NCBI RefSeq assembly: GCF_947072475.1
Contig: NZ_CAMTIA010000005.1
Span: 52,846-116,845 of the forward strand
Length of the DNA stretch: 64,000 nt
Source of the DNA: an uncultured Deefgea sp.
Lineage (GTDB): Bacteria; Pseudomonadota; Gammaproteobacteria; Burkholderiales; Chitinibacteraceae
Reading direction: 5' to 3'
Position numbers and translations under genes: made by a program. This document shows, piece after piece, positions 44,813-53,694 of the stretch. Numbering within the stretch: position 1 is the stretch's first letter; each line of letters starts with the position of its first letter. Under the pieces are notes generated by a model that saw only the letters and a program-made list of their open reading frames with translations, did not search any database and was not told the origin of the DNA.

Positions 44813-45642
44813 TTTTTGGGTTCCGTAACGTACTGTAGGTATCCGCGGACGGCATGAATATGCGTGCTTTTGAGTGTTTCTTCGAGTTTTTTCCAGTTTT
44901 CCGCCTGTTTGGATCTATCGTTCTCACGGTGCCAAAGATGCAGCACCGGCACCGCAAAACGGCCGTCTTTGAGTAAAACTCCAGCTCGAATTAAGCGCAC
45001 TGCGAAGTCTGAGTCTTCGTGTCCCCAGCCAGAAAATGACTCATCAAAGCCGTTAATGCGGATAAAGTCTTGCTTCCAAACCCCAATATTGCAGCCCTTT
45101 AATACTGCCCAGCGTTGAGCGCGTTTTTTTCGGCTTTGAGTGAGCGCAAGGCGCAGCCACGGCAGGGCACGATTGGCTTTGCCACTGAGCTTGGCCCATA
45201 GCCACGCGATGGCGGACCACTGCGCAGGATTTCCCCCTGCTTGGCATAATTGCGCGGTGTATTTTTGGCTTAGCAGTACACGATTGCCTGCGACAAACCA
45301 GCCTGGTTCGGCCAAGCGCAATGTTTGAACGGCGAAATCGGGAAATGGGATGCAATCGCCATCAAGGAAAACCAGATATTCGCCTTGCGCGTTGATCGCT
45401 GATAAATTACGAATTGCGGCTAAGCGAAATCCCGTATCTTCATGCCAAACATGCTGTAGTGCGCAGGGAAAATGAGTTTGCCACTGCGCAATCAGTTGCT
45501 GTGTCGTGACGGTTGAGCCGTCATCAGCAATAATGACTTCCCATTCTTTAGCATTTATTCCCACTTGCTGTGCGAGCCCTTGCAGCACGGCATTGAGTGC
45601 GTCAGGTCTATTGTAAGTTGAGACTATAATTGATAGCTTCAT
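44809..45642 (-). CDS. Glycosyltransferase family 2 with galactosyltransferase-type C-terminal domain
   Basis: This is a 277-residue GT-A fold enzyme. It starts LSIIVSTYNRPDALNAVLQGL, has EVIIADDGSTVTTQQLIAQW near residue 34 and EYLVFLDGDCIPFPDF near 88 (the DxD-like metal site). The C-terminal part GFDESFSGWGHEDSDFAVRLIRAG near 199 is the Glyco_transf_7C motif. It probably acts on the LPS core or a surface glycan. It overlaps both neighbouring glycosyltransferases by four bases, so the three form one minus-strand operon. Confidence 0.87.
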   Translation of the reverse strand: MKLSIIVSTYNRPDALNAVLQGLAQQVGINAKEWEVIIADDGSTVTTQQLIAQWQTHFPCALQHVWHEDTGFRLAAIRNLSAINAQGEYLVFLDGDCIPFPDFAVQTLRLAEPGWFVAGNRVLLSQKYTAQLCQAGGNPAQWSAIAWLWAKLSGKANRALPWLRLALTQSRKKRAQRWAVLKGCNIGVWKQDFIRINGFDESFSGWGHEDSDFAVRLIRAGVLLKDGRFAVPVLHLWHRENDRSKQAENWKKLEETLKSTHIHAVRGYLQYVTEPKK

Positions 45643-46385
45643 TTGGATCCAAGATACATCAATTTAAGATAGCGATAATACGTACCTTCAGCATTGGATA
45701 CCGCCAAAATAAAGCCTTCTCGCCCATCTAAAAAGCCGCGTTGTAAAACATAAGTACGGATGAAAGCCCATAAGCCCTTGTAAATCGCTTTACCTAGGCC
45801 GGATCGCTCGCCACGCAGAAAACGTTGCTCAGCGCCAGCGCTGGAGTAGCGATTCACTTTATCGAGCACGTCATCTAAGCGATCAAATGAGTAATGTAAA
45901 AGCTGCCCAGCTAATAGCGGTGCTGGGCCTGAAAAATTGAGTTTTTCATGTACTAAAGATTCGGAATAAGCCGCTTGTCCCCGTTGAAATAATCGAGGCA
46001 AATGATCGGGATTCCAGCCGGAATGATAAATCCAGCGGCCGCAGTAATTCGATAGGCGACTGATTTGATACACGCTGGCCGTCGGCGCTTTGATCGTGGC
46101 TTGAATGCTTTGGATTAGCTCGGCATCGAGCACTTCATCGGCATCCAGCGCTAAAATCCAATCGGTATCGAGTAAGGCGATCGCGCGATTCTTTTGGATA
46201 CCAAAGCCGGGCCAGTCGCTGGTTTGCTCGATCTGCGCACCGTAGGCTTGTGCGATGCTTAAGGTTTGATCAGTGCTACCCGAATCTAAAACAACGATTT
46301 TATCGCACCAAGTGACAGCATTAAGACAGTCTGCAAGATGAACTTGGGCATTTTTAGTAATGATGGCAACGCCAATAGTCGGCAT
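45639..46385 (-). CDS. Glycosyltransferase family 2, WaaE/LgtF-like
   Basis: This is a 248-residue enzyme, first of the minus-strand operon. IGVAIITKNAQVHLADCLNAV and KIVVLDSGSTDQTLSIAQAYG at the N-terminus, WILALDADEVLDAEL near residue 78 and the C-terminal FLRGERSGLGKAIYKGLWAF and FLDGREGFILAVSNAEGTYYRYLKL are typical of WaaE/KdtX-type beta-1,4-glucosyltransferases that modify inner-core heptose. The exact linkage is inferred from family resemblance. It is divergent from another glycosyltransferase with 88 bp between. Confidence 0.88.
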   Translation of the reverse strand: MPTIGVAIITKNAQVHLADCLNAVTWCDKIVVLDSGSTDQTLSIAQAYGAQIEQTSDWPGFGIQKNRAIALLDTDWILALDADEVLDAELIQSIQATIKAPTASVYQISRLSNYCGRWIYHSGWNPDHLPRLFQRGQAAYSESLVHEKLNFSGPAPLLAGQLLHYSFDRLDDVLDKVNRYSSAGAEQRFLRGERSGLGKAIYKGLWAFIRTYVLQRGFLDGREGFILAVSNAEGTYYRYLKLMYLGSK

Positions 46386-46473
46386 GGGTTTCGTTTTTAC
46401 TTGAGTCAGACTGCTATAATCGCTCTTCTCGCGGCGTCAGGCAAGTCGCCTAGGTTTTGGAGTATAAGTTTTT

Positions 46474-47337
46474 ATGAAAGTCAGCGGATTCACCTTCTTA
46501 CGTAATGGCACAATGCTTGGCTATCCATATTTAGAAAGTTTACGTAGTTTGCTACAAGTCTGTGATGAAGTCGTGGTCGCGATAGGGCAAAGTGAAGATG
46601 ATACTTTGGAACAAGTTCGCTCACTGAATGATCCGCGAATTCGGATTATTGAAACAGAGTGGAACGAAGGTATGGCGCAACGTGGCTTTGTATATGCGCA
46701 GCAAAAAATGATTGCGCAGTTTAATTGCACTGGTGATTGGGCGTTTTATCTGGAAGGCGACGAAGTCATTCATGAAGATGATGTGCCTAAAATTCGTGCC
46801 GTTTTAGAGCAGTATTTAAATCATCCCGAGGTAGAAGGGATTGCTTTTGATTACCACCATTTTTATGGTGCTCCGAATTTAGTTGCTAAAAGCCCCGCTT
46901 GGTATCGACAAGAATTACGCGTTATCCGTAATACGATACGTACCTTTGCGCCTGACGGTTTGTTTTGGGTGGTGATGGATAAAAATAAAAAAGGTCGTTA
47001 CCCCAAAGCGGCGTTAGCGCATTGTCCGATTTATCATTATGGTCACGTTCGCTCTAGTGAAAAAATGCAAGAAAAGCATCGGCAAGTGGCTAAATATTGG
47101 AGTCACGCGCCGCTACCGCATGATTATTCGCAAGTGGATGCCAAAATTTTGCAACCGTTTCAAGGTACTCATCCTCAAGTCGTGCAGCCTTGGCTAGCGG
47201 CCATGGCCGAAACGCAGTTTGTCGCTGACCCGAATTATTGTTTATCTAAGCGCGAGCGACGCCATCGCATTTTGGCGAAAATCGAGTCTTTATTGGGCGT
47301 TGAGCTAACGAAAAAACATTTTATCAAGGTCATTTAG
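46474..47337 (+). CDS. Glycosyltransferase, GT2-like
   Basis: This is a 287-residue protein with a GT-A-like N-terminus: KVSGFTFLRNGTMLGYPYLESLRSLL, VVVAIGQSEDDTLEQV near residue 34 and DWAFYLEGDEVIHEDDVP near 88 with an acidic metal-binding motif. The rest (HHFYGAPNLVAKSPAWYRQE; IYHYGHVRSSEKMQEKHRQ) recalls a group of LPS or polysaccharide transferases of unknown linkage. GGAG lies about 15 bases upstream of the ATG. It is followed after two bases by the ligase gene. Confidence 0.8.
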   Translation: MKVSGFTFLRNGTMLGYPYLESLRSLLQVCDEVVVAIGQSEDDTLEQVRSLNDPRIRIIETEWNEGMAQRGFVYAQQKMIAQFNCTGDWAFYLEGDEVIHEDDVPKIRAVLEQYLNHPEVEGIAFDYHHFYGAPNLVAKSPAWYRQELRVIRNTIRTFAPDGLFWVVMDKNKKGRYPKAALAHCPIYHYGHVRSSEKMQEKHRQVAKYWSHAPLPHDYSQVDAKILQPFQGTHPQVVQPWLAAMAETQFVADPNYCLSKRERRHRILAKIESLLGVELTKKHFIKVI

Positions 47338-47339
47338 CA

Positions 47340-48548
47340 ATGTTGTGGACGAATCAAAAAGCAGTGTTTGTGGTGTTATTGTTCTCGGCTTTGCTGGGGT
47401 TTGCGCTGCCAAGCAGCACTGCGCTGACCAATATCATGGTGCCCTTATGTGGCTTGTTGGGCTTGTATTGGGCACGAGGCCAAATTGTCAATTTTTTTCG
47501 CAAGAATCCATTCGCGCTCTTGCCCTTGCTGTTGTGGCTGGCATTGGCCTTAGGTGCTGTGTTTTCTCCTGCGCCTGAGGCGTGGGCTTATTTTGCTAAA
47601 TATAAAAAACTGCTGTTTATTCCCTTGCTGGCGCTGTTTTTTTTAAAAGGGCCAGAGAAAACGATGCAGTATGCGATTGCTGGTTTTTTATTGGGCAACT
47701 TAGGCATTTTATTGCTCTCAACCTTGCTCTGGTCAACGGGGCAGCTTACTTGGTTTGGGGTTACGTTTGTCGCCGCGTCGGCGATTTCTAAAAATGCCAT
47801 CGCGCAGACGTTTTTAATGGCTTTTGCTGGCGCTGTGTGGTTCGTCATCGGGATCCGCTATCGACAATGGCCGGTATTTTTGCTGGCCGCAGCTAGTTTT
47901 GCTGGCGTGTATTTAATGTCGCCACAGCGCACCGGGCATTTGGCTGGTCTGGTGTTGCTGATGACTTTGGGCTGGATGTATTTGCAACATCGCTGTCGTT
48001 ATTGGTTTGTCGCTGCGATGGGTTTGGCGATCCTCGCGATTGCATTAACGAATAATCCGGTGCAGCGCCGTGCGCAATTGGGAGTGACTGAGGTCATTGC
48101 TTGCCAAGCGGCGCTTAATACGCCGCAGCAAGATCAGGCGTGTTTTACTTCAATGGGTATACGAAGCATTTTTTATCTCACGGCGCTCAAGCAAATTGCT
48201 GAATATCCTGTGCTGGGCAAGGGGACAGGGGCGATTAAAACGCAGATTGGTCCGATTGTGATGAGCAACCCGCACAATGAATATTTGTTGCAAGGCATGC
48301 AGTTAGGATTGCTTGGCATCGCTTTGTATCTGGCTTTACTGGCGAGTGCGCTCAAAATGGCGCTGGGTTTGCCGCGCGTTTGGGCCGCTGTGGCGGTTGG
48401 CGTGACGCTGTCGTACGCAGTGTGTAGCTTGTTTAATTCTTTACTGATGGATATTTCCGAAGGAAATACTTTTTCGGTGTTTTTTGCGCTATTGCTGGCC
48501 GCGTCAGCATGCATCGCCAAGTCAAAAAAGGAGTTGAATCGTGTCTGA
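47340..48548 (+). CDS. O-antigen ligase-like (WaaL/Wzy_C) membrane protein
   Basis: This is a 402-residue protein with ten or more hydrophobic segments and one large periplasmic loop (about residues 240-310). The loop contains [16 protein letters not shown] and [19 protein letters not shown], the Wzy_C signature with the functional His-Asn-Glu. WaaL joins O-antigen to lipid A-core; the same fold also serves as polymerase, so the exact acceptor is uncertain. Beside msbA and core glycosyltransferases, ligation is the likeliest role. It overlaps metX by eight bases. Confidence 0.82.
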   Translation: MLWTNQKAVFVVLLFSALLGFALPSSTALTNIMVPLCGLLGLYWARGQIVNFFRKNPFALLPLLLWLALALGAVFSPAPEAWAYFAKYKKLLFIPLLALFFLKGPEKTMQYAIAGFLLGNLGILLLSTLLWSTGQLTWFGVTFVAASAISKNAIAQTFLMAFAGAVWFVIGIRYRQWPVFLLAAASFAGVYLMSPQRTGHLAGLVLLMTLGWMYLQHRCRYWFVAAMGLAILAIALTNNPVQRRAQLGVTEVIACQAALNTPQQDQACFTSMGIRSIFYLTALKQIAEYPVLGKGTGAIKTQIGPIVMSNPHNEYLLQGMQLGLLGIALYLALLASALKMALGLPRVWAAVAVGVTLSYAVCSLFNSLLMDISEGNTFSVFFALLLAASACIAKSKKELNRV

Positions 48549-49671
48549 TTCAGTGGGCATCGTTACCCCGCAAAAATGGGTATTTGAGGCACCGATCACG
48601 CTGTCATCCGGTGCCGTATTGCCGCGCTATGAGTTGATGGTGGAAACCTATGGTGAGCTCAATGCCGATAAATCGAATGCGATTTTGATTTGTCATGCGC
48701 TCTCGGGTCACCATCATGTAGCGGGTTATCACACCGCGGAGGATAAAGCGCCGGGTTGGTGGGACAGTATGATTGGCCCGGGCAAGCCGATTGATACCAA
48801 TCGCTTTTTCGTTATTGGTGTGAATAATCTCGGTGGTTGCCACGGCTCAACTGGGCCTTCGAGTATCAATCCTGCTACGGGTGAGCCGTATGGCTCGGCT
48901 TTTCCGGTGGTGTTGGTGCGCGATTGGGTTGAGACGCAAGCGCGCTTGGCTGATCGTTTAGGCATCCAGCAATTTGCGGCGGTTATTGGCGGTAGTTTGG
49001 GGGGTATGCAGGCACTACGTTGGTCAATTACGTATCCTGAGCGTATACGTCATGCTTTAGTGATTGCTTCTGCGCCGAAGTTAACCACGCAGAATATTGC
49101 GTTTAATGATGTGGCACGCCAAGCGATAATTACTGATCCTGAATTTCATGGCGGCGACTTTTACCAGCATGGCGTCGTGCCTCGGCGTGGACTGCGCTTA
49201 GCGCGGATGCTTGGGCATATTACTTATTTGTCTGACGATGGCATGGGCGAAAAATTTGGCCGCTTATTGCGTACCGGTGAATACCAGTATGGCTTTGACG
49301 TTGAATTCGAAATCGAATCGTATTTACGTTATCAAGGCGACAAATTTGCCAATGTGTTTGATGCCAATACTTATTTATTGATGACCAAAGCGTTGGACTA
49401 TTTTGACCCAGCACGGCATTACGGCGGTAGTTTGGCAGAAGCGATGCGGCAGGCGAAGGCTAAATTTTTGGTGGTTTCTTTCACCACCGATTGGCGTTTT
49501 GCCCCAGCACGTTCGCGTGAAATCGTTAAAGCTTTGCTCGACGCCGATCGTACCGTCTCATACGCCGAGATTGAATCGCAACACGGGCACGATGCCTTTT
49601 TAATGCAAGATGCACCGTATATGAATGTGATGCGCGCTTATTTAAATAATGTGGCGAAGGAGATTGCGTAA
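48541..49671 (+). CDS. metX: Homoserine O-acyltransferase MetX
   Basis: This is a 376-residue alpha/beta-hydrolase enzyme activating homoserine for methionine synthesis. [15 protein letters not shown] lies near residue 48, the nucleophile elbow [13 protein letters not shown] (Ser) near 148, and the acid/His pair appears in [14 protein letters not shown] and [10 protein letters not shown]. Acetyl versus succinyl specificity is not decidable by eye; MetX linked to MetW in Proteobacteria is often the succinylating MetXS. It uses a GTG start behind AAGGAG and overlaps the ligase gene by eight bases. Confidence 0.93.
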   Translation: MSDSVGIVTPQKWVFEAPITLSSGAVLPRYELMVETYGELNADKSNAILICHALSGHHHVAGYHTAEDKAPGWWDSMIGPGKPIDTNRFFVIGVNNLGGCHGSTGPSSINPATGEPYGSAFPVVLVRDWVETQARLADRLGIQQFAAVIGGSLGGMQALRWSITYPERIRHALVIASAPKLTTQNIAFNDVARQAIITDPEFHGGDFYQHGVVPRRGLRLARMLGHITYLSDDGMGEKFGRLLRTGEYQYGFDVEFEIESYLRYQGDKFANVFDANTYLLMTKALDYFDPARHYGGSLAEAMRQAKAKFLVVSFTTDWRFAPARSREIVKALLDADRTVSYAEIESQHGHDAFLMQDAPYMNVMRAYLNNVAKEIA

Positions 49672-50276
49672 TGGCTCATCAAACTACGCTGCGTGCCGAT
49701 TTAAAACACATCGCTGAACAAATCAAACCGAACTCGCGCGTACTCGATCTTGGCTGCGCGGATGGGGAATTGCTCGCGTGGTTGCAAGCGAACAAACAAG
49801 TGCGTGGTATCGGTGTCGACGTGGATGTGAATTCGATTGTCACTTGCGTTGAAAAAAATCTCAACGTGATTCAAGCCGATATGGAAAGCGGTTTGCAGCA
49901 CTTTGAAGACGGCAGTTTTGACTTTGTGGTGTTATCGCTGACAATTCAATCGATGCATAACGTCGAGCTGATCTTGCAAGAAATGCTGCGCGTTGGCCGC
50001 TGCGGGATTGTGACTTTTCCGAATTTTGGCTATTGGGAAAATCGCTGGCAAATCCTCAAAGGGCAAATGCCAGTCTCGGAAACTATTCCTTATGAATGGT
50101 ATAACACGCCCAATATCCATTTTTGTACTGTGAAAGATTTTAGCCAGTTACTCGCAAAGTTGGGCATGCAAGTCGATGGGCAAGTGGTGCTGCATCAAGG
50201 TGAGCCGGTTAATTTTCTGCCTAATTTATTAGGCAGTTTGGCGCTGGTGCAGTTTAGCCAAACGAAAGTGGTCTAG
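49671..50276 (+). CDS. metW: Methionine biosynthesis protein MetW
   Basis: This 201-residue protein has a SAM-methyltransferase fold: SRVLDLGCADGELLAWLQANK near residue 23, FDFVVLSLTIQSMHN near 83 and GIVTFPNFGYWENRWQILKG near 112. It is encoded with metX in many Proteobacteria and is reported to be needed for MetX function there. Its ATG begins on the last base of the metX stop (TAATG), so the two are translationally coupled. Confidence 0.94.
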   Translation: MAHQTTLRADLKHIAEQIKPNSRVLDLGCADGELLAWLQANKQVRGIGVDVDVNSIVTCVEKNLNVIQADMESGLQHFEDGSFDFVVLSLTIQSMHNVELILQEMLRVGRCGIVTFPNFGYWENRWQILKGQMPVSETIPYEWYNTPNIHFCTVKDFSQLLAKLGMQVDGQVVLHQGEPVNFLPNLLGSLALVQFSQTKVV

Positions 50277-50353
50277 GGGTAATACTCGATAGGTGTATTG
50301 CCCCATGTCATCGATAATTATTTCTTCTTAGGGCTATACCTCAAAGGCAAAAC

Positions 50354-51325
50354 ATGAAAACGATACGCTTTGGCATCATTGGTACCGGCAGTATCGCGCA
50401 ACGTTTTGTCTCGGGTTTAGCCCATGTACCGCAAGCTGAAGCGGTGGCGGTATTTAACCGTACCACCAGCAAAGCCAAGCAGTTTGCTGCCGCCAATCAA
50501 ATACCCCAAGTATATGCCACGCTGGATGAACTACTCGCGAGCGACATCGACGCGGTGTATATCGCCACGCCACATCCTAGCCATGCCGCATTGAGCATCA
50601 CGGCGCTCAAAGCAGGCAAAGCGGTGTTGTGTGAAAAGCCCGCTGCGGTCACTTTGGCCGAGTTGGATGAGGTCATCGCCACTGCGCAAGCAGCGCAGCG
50701 TCTCTATATGGAGGCGATGAAACCGGCGTTTTTTCCTTTATACCAACAGGTTCGTGAACGCATCGCTGCTGGCGCCATCGGCGACGTGAAGTTCATTCGC
50801 GCAGGCTTTGCCAGCCCCAATGTGCCAGCCGGCCACGCGGTGCTCGATCCAGCGCAAGCGGGTGGTGGTTTGCTCGATATTGGGATCTATGCGGCGTTTT
50901 TGGCGGTCGATTGGCTCGGTGCAGCGAACGAAGTGCAAACCTTAGGCCGAATTGGCGCCACTGGCGTGGACACCTTTGCCAGTTGGCAGAGCCAGCATCA
51001 ACATGGCATTAGTCAGCTCTATTGTGGGCTGGATGTGGCAGGTAGCGGCGAAGCGCTAATTTCTGGCACGAAGGGCTATGTGTTGCTTCACGACAAATGG
51101 TGGAATCCAGCCCGAGCGACCTTAGTCACAGCGACAGGCGAACGTGAAGAATTGGCCCACGCGCCGATCGGCTCTGGCCTGAATTACGAAACCGCGCATT
51201 TTTGCGAGCTGCTGCGAACTGGGCAGCAAGAGAGCCCCATTTTACCGCACGCAAAAACCCGCGCAGCTTTACAGATGACGCTGCAGTCACGTCAAGCGGT
51301 GCTGGTCATTCCAATAAACGCATAG
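50354..51325 (+). CDS. Gfo/Idh/MocA family oxidoreductase
   Basis: This is a 323-residue NAD(P)-dependent enzyme. The Rossmann motif FGIIGTGSIAQRFVSGL is at residues 6-22. IATPHPSHAALSITALKAGKAVLCEKP near 76-102 contains the conserved EKP that holds the nicotinamide. The C-terminal domain starts FIRAGFASPN and GGGLLDIGIYAAFLA. These enzymes act on sugars, dihydrodiols or biliverdin-like compounds; the substrate is unknown. It stands 77 bp after metW and may be a separate unit. Confidence 0.9.
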   Translation: MKTIRFGIIGTGSIAQRFVSGLAHVPQAEAVAVFNRTTSKAKQFAAANQIPQVYATLDELLASDIDAVYIATPHPSHAALSITALKAGKAVLCEKPAAVTLAELDEVIATAQAAQRLYMEAMKPAFFPLYQQVRERIAAGAIGDVKFIRAGFASPNVPAGHAVLDPAQAGGGLLDIGIYAAFLAVDWLGAANEVQTLGRIGATGVDTFASWQSQHQHGISQLYCGLDVAGSGEALISGTKGYVLLHDKWWNPARATLVTATGEREELAHAPIGSGLNYETAHFCELLRTGQQESPILPHAKTRAALQMTLQSRQAVLVIPINA

Positions 51326-51335
51326 AGAGATATAT

Positions 51336-51683
51336 ATGAGCAAAGAGTATTTACTTGATGAAAGCCGGATGAAGAAAGTCGTCACCGGCCATGGCCTGTG
51401 TGTGGTCAGTGATGAAGTGACCATCGAAGGTTATCCAGTTGGCTTGATGTATCGAGAAAAGCCCAGCAAAGCGGGTGATAGTGGTTGGCGTTTCTTTTCT
51501 GGCTGTGAAGAAGAGGCGTTTCTGAATAACCCAAAAAATCACAGCGAATTAGATGTGAACGTTATCGCCAATTACGACAGTAGTGTCGTGGCTTTGCTCG
51601 ATTCGCCAGTGGGTAGCGTGTTTGAAAAAGGCCCAGATGCCGAGGCTTTTGTCGCAGTGACTGATTGGTCGCCGTTGGATTGA
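51336..51683 (+). CDS. DUF2185 (Imm33-like) protein
   Basis: This is a 115-residue soluble protein of the DUF2185 type. The signature CVVSDEVTIEGYPVGLMYREKP (residues about 22-43) is followed by DSGWRFFSGCEEEAFLNNP. The DUF2185/Imm33 fold occurs both as toxin immunity proteins and as standalone housekeeping proteins. No toxin gene is beside it, so an immunity role is not supported. It starts ten bases after the oxidoreductase and is probably in its transcript. Confidence 0.8.
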   Translation: MSKEYLLDESRMKKVVTGHGLCVVSDEVTIEGYPVGLMYREKPSKAGDSGWRFFSGCEEEAFLNNPKNHSELDVNVIANYDSSVVALLDSPVGSVFEKGPDAEAFVAVTDWSPLD

Positions 51684-51701
51684 TTTGGATAAAAACCATT
51701 T

Positions 51702-51777
51702 ACCACAGAGGCACAGAGACTCAGAGGAAACGCCGTTTTATGCTTGGTATTGCTCTGTGCCTTAGTGCCTCGGTGGT
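51702..51777. repeat. Palindromic intergenic repeat (ACCACAGAGGCACAGAG type)
   Basis: ACCACAGAGGCACAGAG at 51702-51718 is an inverted partner of CTCTGTGCC...GCCTCGGTGGT at 51753-51777. The same motif is scattered between genes in many unrelated bacteria, from memory. It fills most of the gap between the DUF2185 and M14 genes and can form a long hairpin. Confidence 0.75.
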
Positions 51778-51812
51778 TCAATTTTTTCCTCGTTTGAGGA
51801 TAAGAGGGCCCT

Positions 51813-52946
51813 ATGCTTCGTATCTCCAGCCAGTTTGATTCCGGCTCAATTGAGGTCATTGACGCGACCGACGCCGCTAATATTCGCCTGAAATTGCGCC
51901 CCGATAATGCCTCTGATTTCGCTCAGTGGTTTCACTTTCGCTTAACCGGCGCGCGCGATCAGGACTGTACTTTACGCATTGAAAACGCCGGGCAAAGCGC
52001 TTATCCCGATGGCTGGCCTGATTATCAGGCGGTGGCCAGTTACGATCGCGAGAATTGGTTTCGCGTTGATACCGAATACGATGGGCAAACCTTAAGTATT
52101 CAACATACGCCGATGACCGATGCGGTGTGGTTTGCTTATTTTGAGCCGTATTCTTGGGAGCGCCATCAAGCCTTGATCGGTAGTGCCTTAAGCTATGCGC
52201 CGTGGGTTGATCTAATACCCCTTGGGGTAACGCCTGATGGCCATGATTTAGACATGCTGCGCGTTGGCATACCCCTCGGGCATAAGAAAAACATCTGGAT
52301 TACTGCGCGTCAGCATCCGGGCGAATCGATGGCTGAATGGTTTGTTGAGGGCTTGCTAGACACCTTGCTCGATCCAGAAAATGCCGTCGCTCGCCGCTTG
52401 CTCGAACACTGCGTGTTTTATATCGTGCCCAATATGAATCCCGATGGCAGCGTGCGTGGCAATTTGCGCACCAATGCGCAAGGCGCGAATCTAAATCGCG
52501 AATGGGGTACGCCAAGCTTAACGCGCAGCCCAGAAGTATTTTGGGTGCGTGAAAAAATGCAAGAAATCGGCATCGATGCGTTTTTAGATATTCATGGTGA
52601 TGAAGCGATTCCACATAATTTTGTTGCCGGTTGCGAAGACAATCCATCGTTCTCCAGCAAGCAACGCGATTTGCAAGCCACGTTCAAAGCCGCATGGTTG
52701 GCGGCGAGTCCAGATTTTCAAACTGAATTTGGCTATACCGACAGCCATTTTGGCCCCGAAACTCTAACGCTGGGTACCAATTGGGTGGGGCACACCTTTG
52801 ATTGCTTGGCGTATACGGTGGAAATGCCGTTTAAGGATACCGCCAGCCATCCACTGCCCGAAGTCGGCTGGAATGGTGAGCGATCCAAGCAGTTCGGCGC
52901 GAGTGTATTGACGGCCTTGTTGGCGGTGGCTCAAAAGTTGAAATAA
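51813..52946 (+). CDS. M14 family metallocarboxypeptidase (cytosolic type)
   Basis: This is a 377-residue zinc carboxypeptidase of the subfamily with an N-terminal beta domain, related to the cytosolic/Nna1-like group. The domain (residues 1-130) begins ISSQFDSGSIEVIDA and ends WFAYFEPYSWERHQ. The zinc ligands are H168 and E171 in ARQHPGES and H261 in DIHGDE; substrate residues are in NMNPDGSVRGNLRTN. There is no signal peptide. A GAGGATAAGAGGG region precedes the ATG. The natural peptide substrate is not known. Confidence 0.9.
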   Translation: MLRISSQFDSGSIEVIDATDAANIRLKLRPDNASDFAQWFHFRLTGARDQDCTLRIENAGQSAYPDGWPDYQAVASYDRENWFRVDTEYDGQTLSIQHTPMTDAVWFAYFEPYSWERHQALIGSALSYAPWVDLIPLGVTPDGHDLDMLRVGIPLGHKKNIWITARQHPGESMAEWFVEGLLDTLLDPENAVARRLLEHCVFYIVPNMNPDGSVRGNLRTNAQGANLNREWGTPSLTRSPEVFWVREKMQEIGIDAFLDIHGDEAIPHNFVAGCEDNPSFSSKQRDLQATFKAAWLAASPDFQTEFGYTDSHFGPETLTLGTNWVGHTFDCLAYTVEMPFKDTASHPLPEVGWNGERSKQFGASVLTALLAVAQKLK

Positions 52947-52965
52947 TCAGTTGGTGAGGCTCATT

Positions 52966-53313
52966 ATGGTTGATCCTAGAGTTACGCAGTTATTGCATGA
53001 TCTGGCTTTGGCCGATGGCGACATACTGGCGATTGTTGAGGCCACCAGAGCGCTGATTTATTCAGTCGTGCCAACGGCCAGCGAGCGCGTGATGTATGGC
53101 GGCTTGATGTACGGCGACGCTAGCGATTTTTGCGGGGTGTTTGCGTATAAAAATCACGTTTCGCTTGAGTTTGGCCGTGGTTGTGATCTAAATGACGTCG
53201 CTGGCGTGCTCGAAGGCGGTGGCAAATTTCGTCGGCATATTAAATTGATGCAGGTGGCTGATATAGAGGCCAAATCGCTAGCGCAATATATTTTGCAAGC
53301 GCATGCGCTGTAA
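52966..53313 (+). CDS. DUF1801 domain protein
   Basis: This is a 115-residue protein of the YdhG/DUF1801 fold: a helical start (VTQLLHDLALADGDILAIVEATRALI), then ERVMYGGLMYGDASDFCGVFAYKNHVSLEFGRG, and the ending GGGKFRRHIKLMQVADIEAKSLAQYI. The role of the family is not known. The ATG at 52966, with GGTGAGG before it, is preferred to a TTG at 52951. It follows the carboxypeptidase by 19 bp and is probably cotranscribed. Confidence 0.8.
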   Translation: MVDPRVTQLLHDLALADGDILAIVEATRALIYSVVPTASERVMYGGLMYGDASDFCGVFAYKNHVSLEFGRGCDLNDVAGVLEGGGKFRRHIKLMQVADIEAKSLAQYILQAHAL

Positions 53314-53387
53314 CGAATTGGCAGGATGGCACAAGCAAGACCTGCCCGAAGCCGTTATACTGGCCTCACTTTAATCAAGGAGAAGGC

Positions 53388-53558
53388 ATGATGAATGCAA
53401 AAATCAAACGTCTGACTAAGCGCCAACAAAAACGCTATTTATTGCGTGAAGCTGAAAAAGTATTGTGCAATCTGCTGATGAGCCCAACAGCACCCAGCAA
53501 TGTGCAAATTGAAGCGGCAGTTTCAGCGCGTTACAACGAGATTTTTAAATCTGCGTAA
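53388..53558 (+). CDS. Small basic protein, unknown function (56 residues)
   Basis: An open frame of 56 codons starts MMNAKIKRLTKRQQKRYLL and continues with a helical segment REAEKVLCNLLMSP and ends ARYNEIFKSA. It has a strong AAGGAGAAGG ribosome site seven bases upstream and a strong terminator just behind, so it is very probably expressed as a single-gene unit. The N-terminal third is Lys/Arg-rich, which would allow RNA or DNA binding, but no family is recognised. Confidence 0.65.
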   Translation: MMNAKIKRLTKRQQKRYLLREAEKVLCNLLMSPTAPSNVQIEAAVSARYNEIFKSA

Positions 53559-53579
53559 AGCGATATGCAATCGCCAATC

Positions 53580-53608
53580 AACCCCGTAGCTGGCTGCGGG
53601 GTTTTTTT
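53580..53608 (+). terminator. Intrinsic terminator of the small basic protein gene
   Basis: AACCCCGTAGC pairs with GCTGCGGGGTT around two bases and is followed by a T-run, about 22 bases after the stop codon. Confidence 0.9.
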
Positions 53609-53694
53609 ATGCGGCGAGAATGTGGATTTGTTGTCTTGGCAAAGGCTCACAAGCAGCGTAAGTTAAAGCTCGTTTCGTCACTTGGGATTTAAAC

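Noticed and set aside
51336..51683. A toxin-immunity pair involving the DUF2185 protein
   Set aside because: No toxin-like gene, secretion marker or polymorphic-toxin domain lies on either side.
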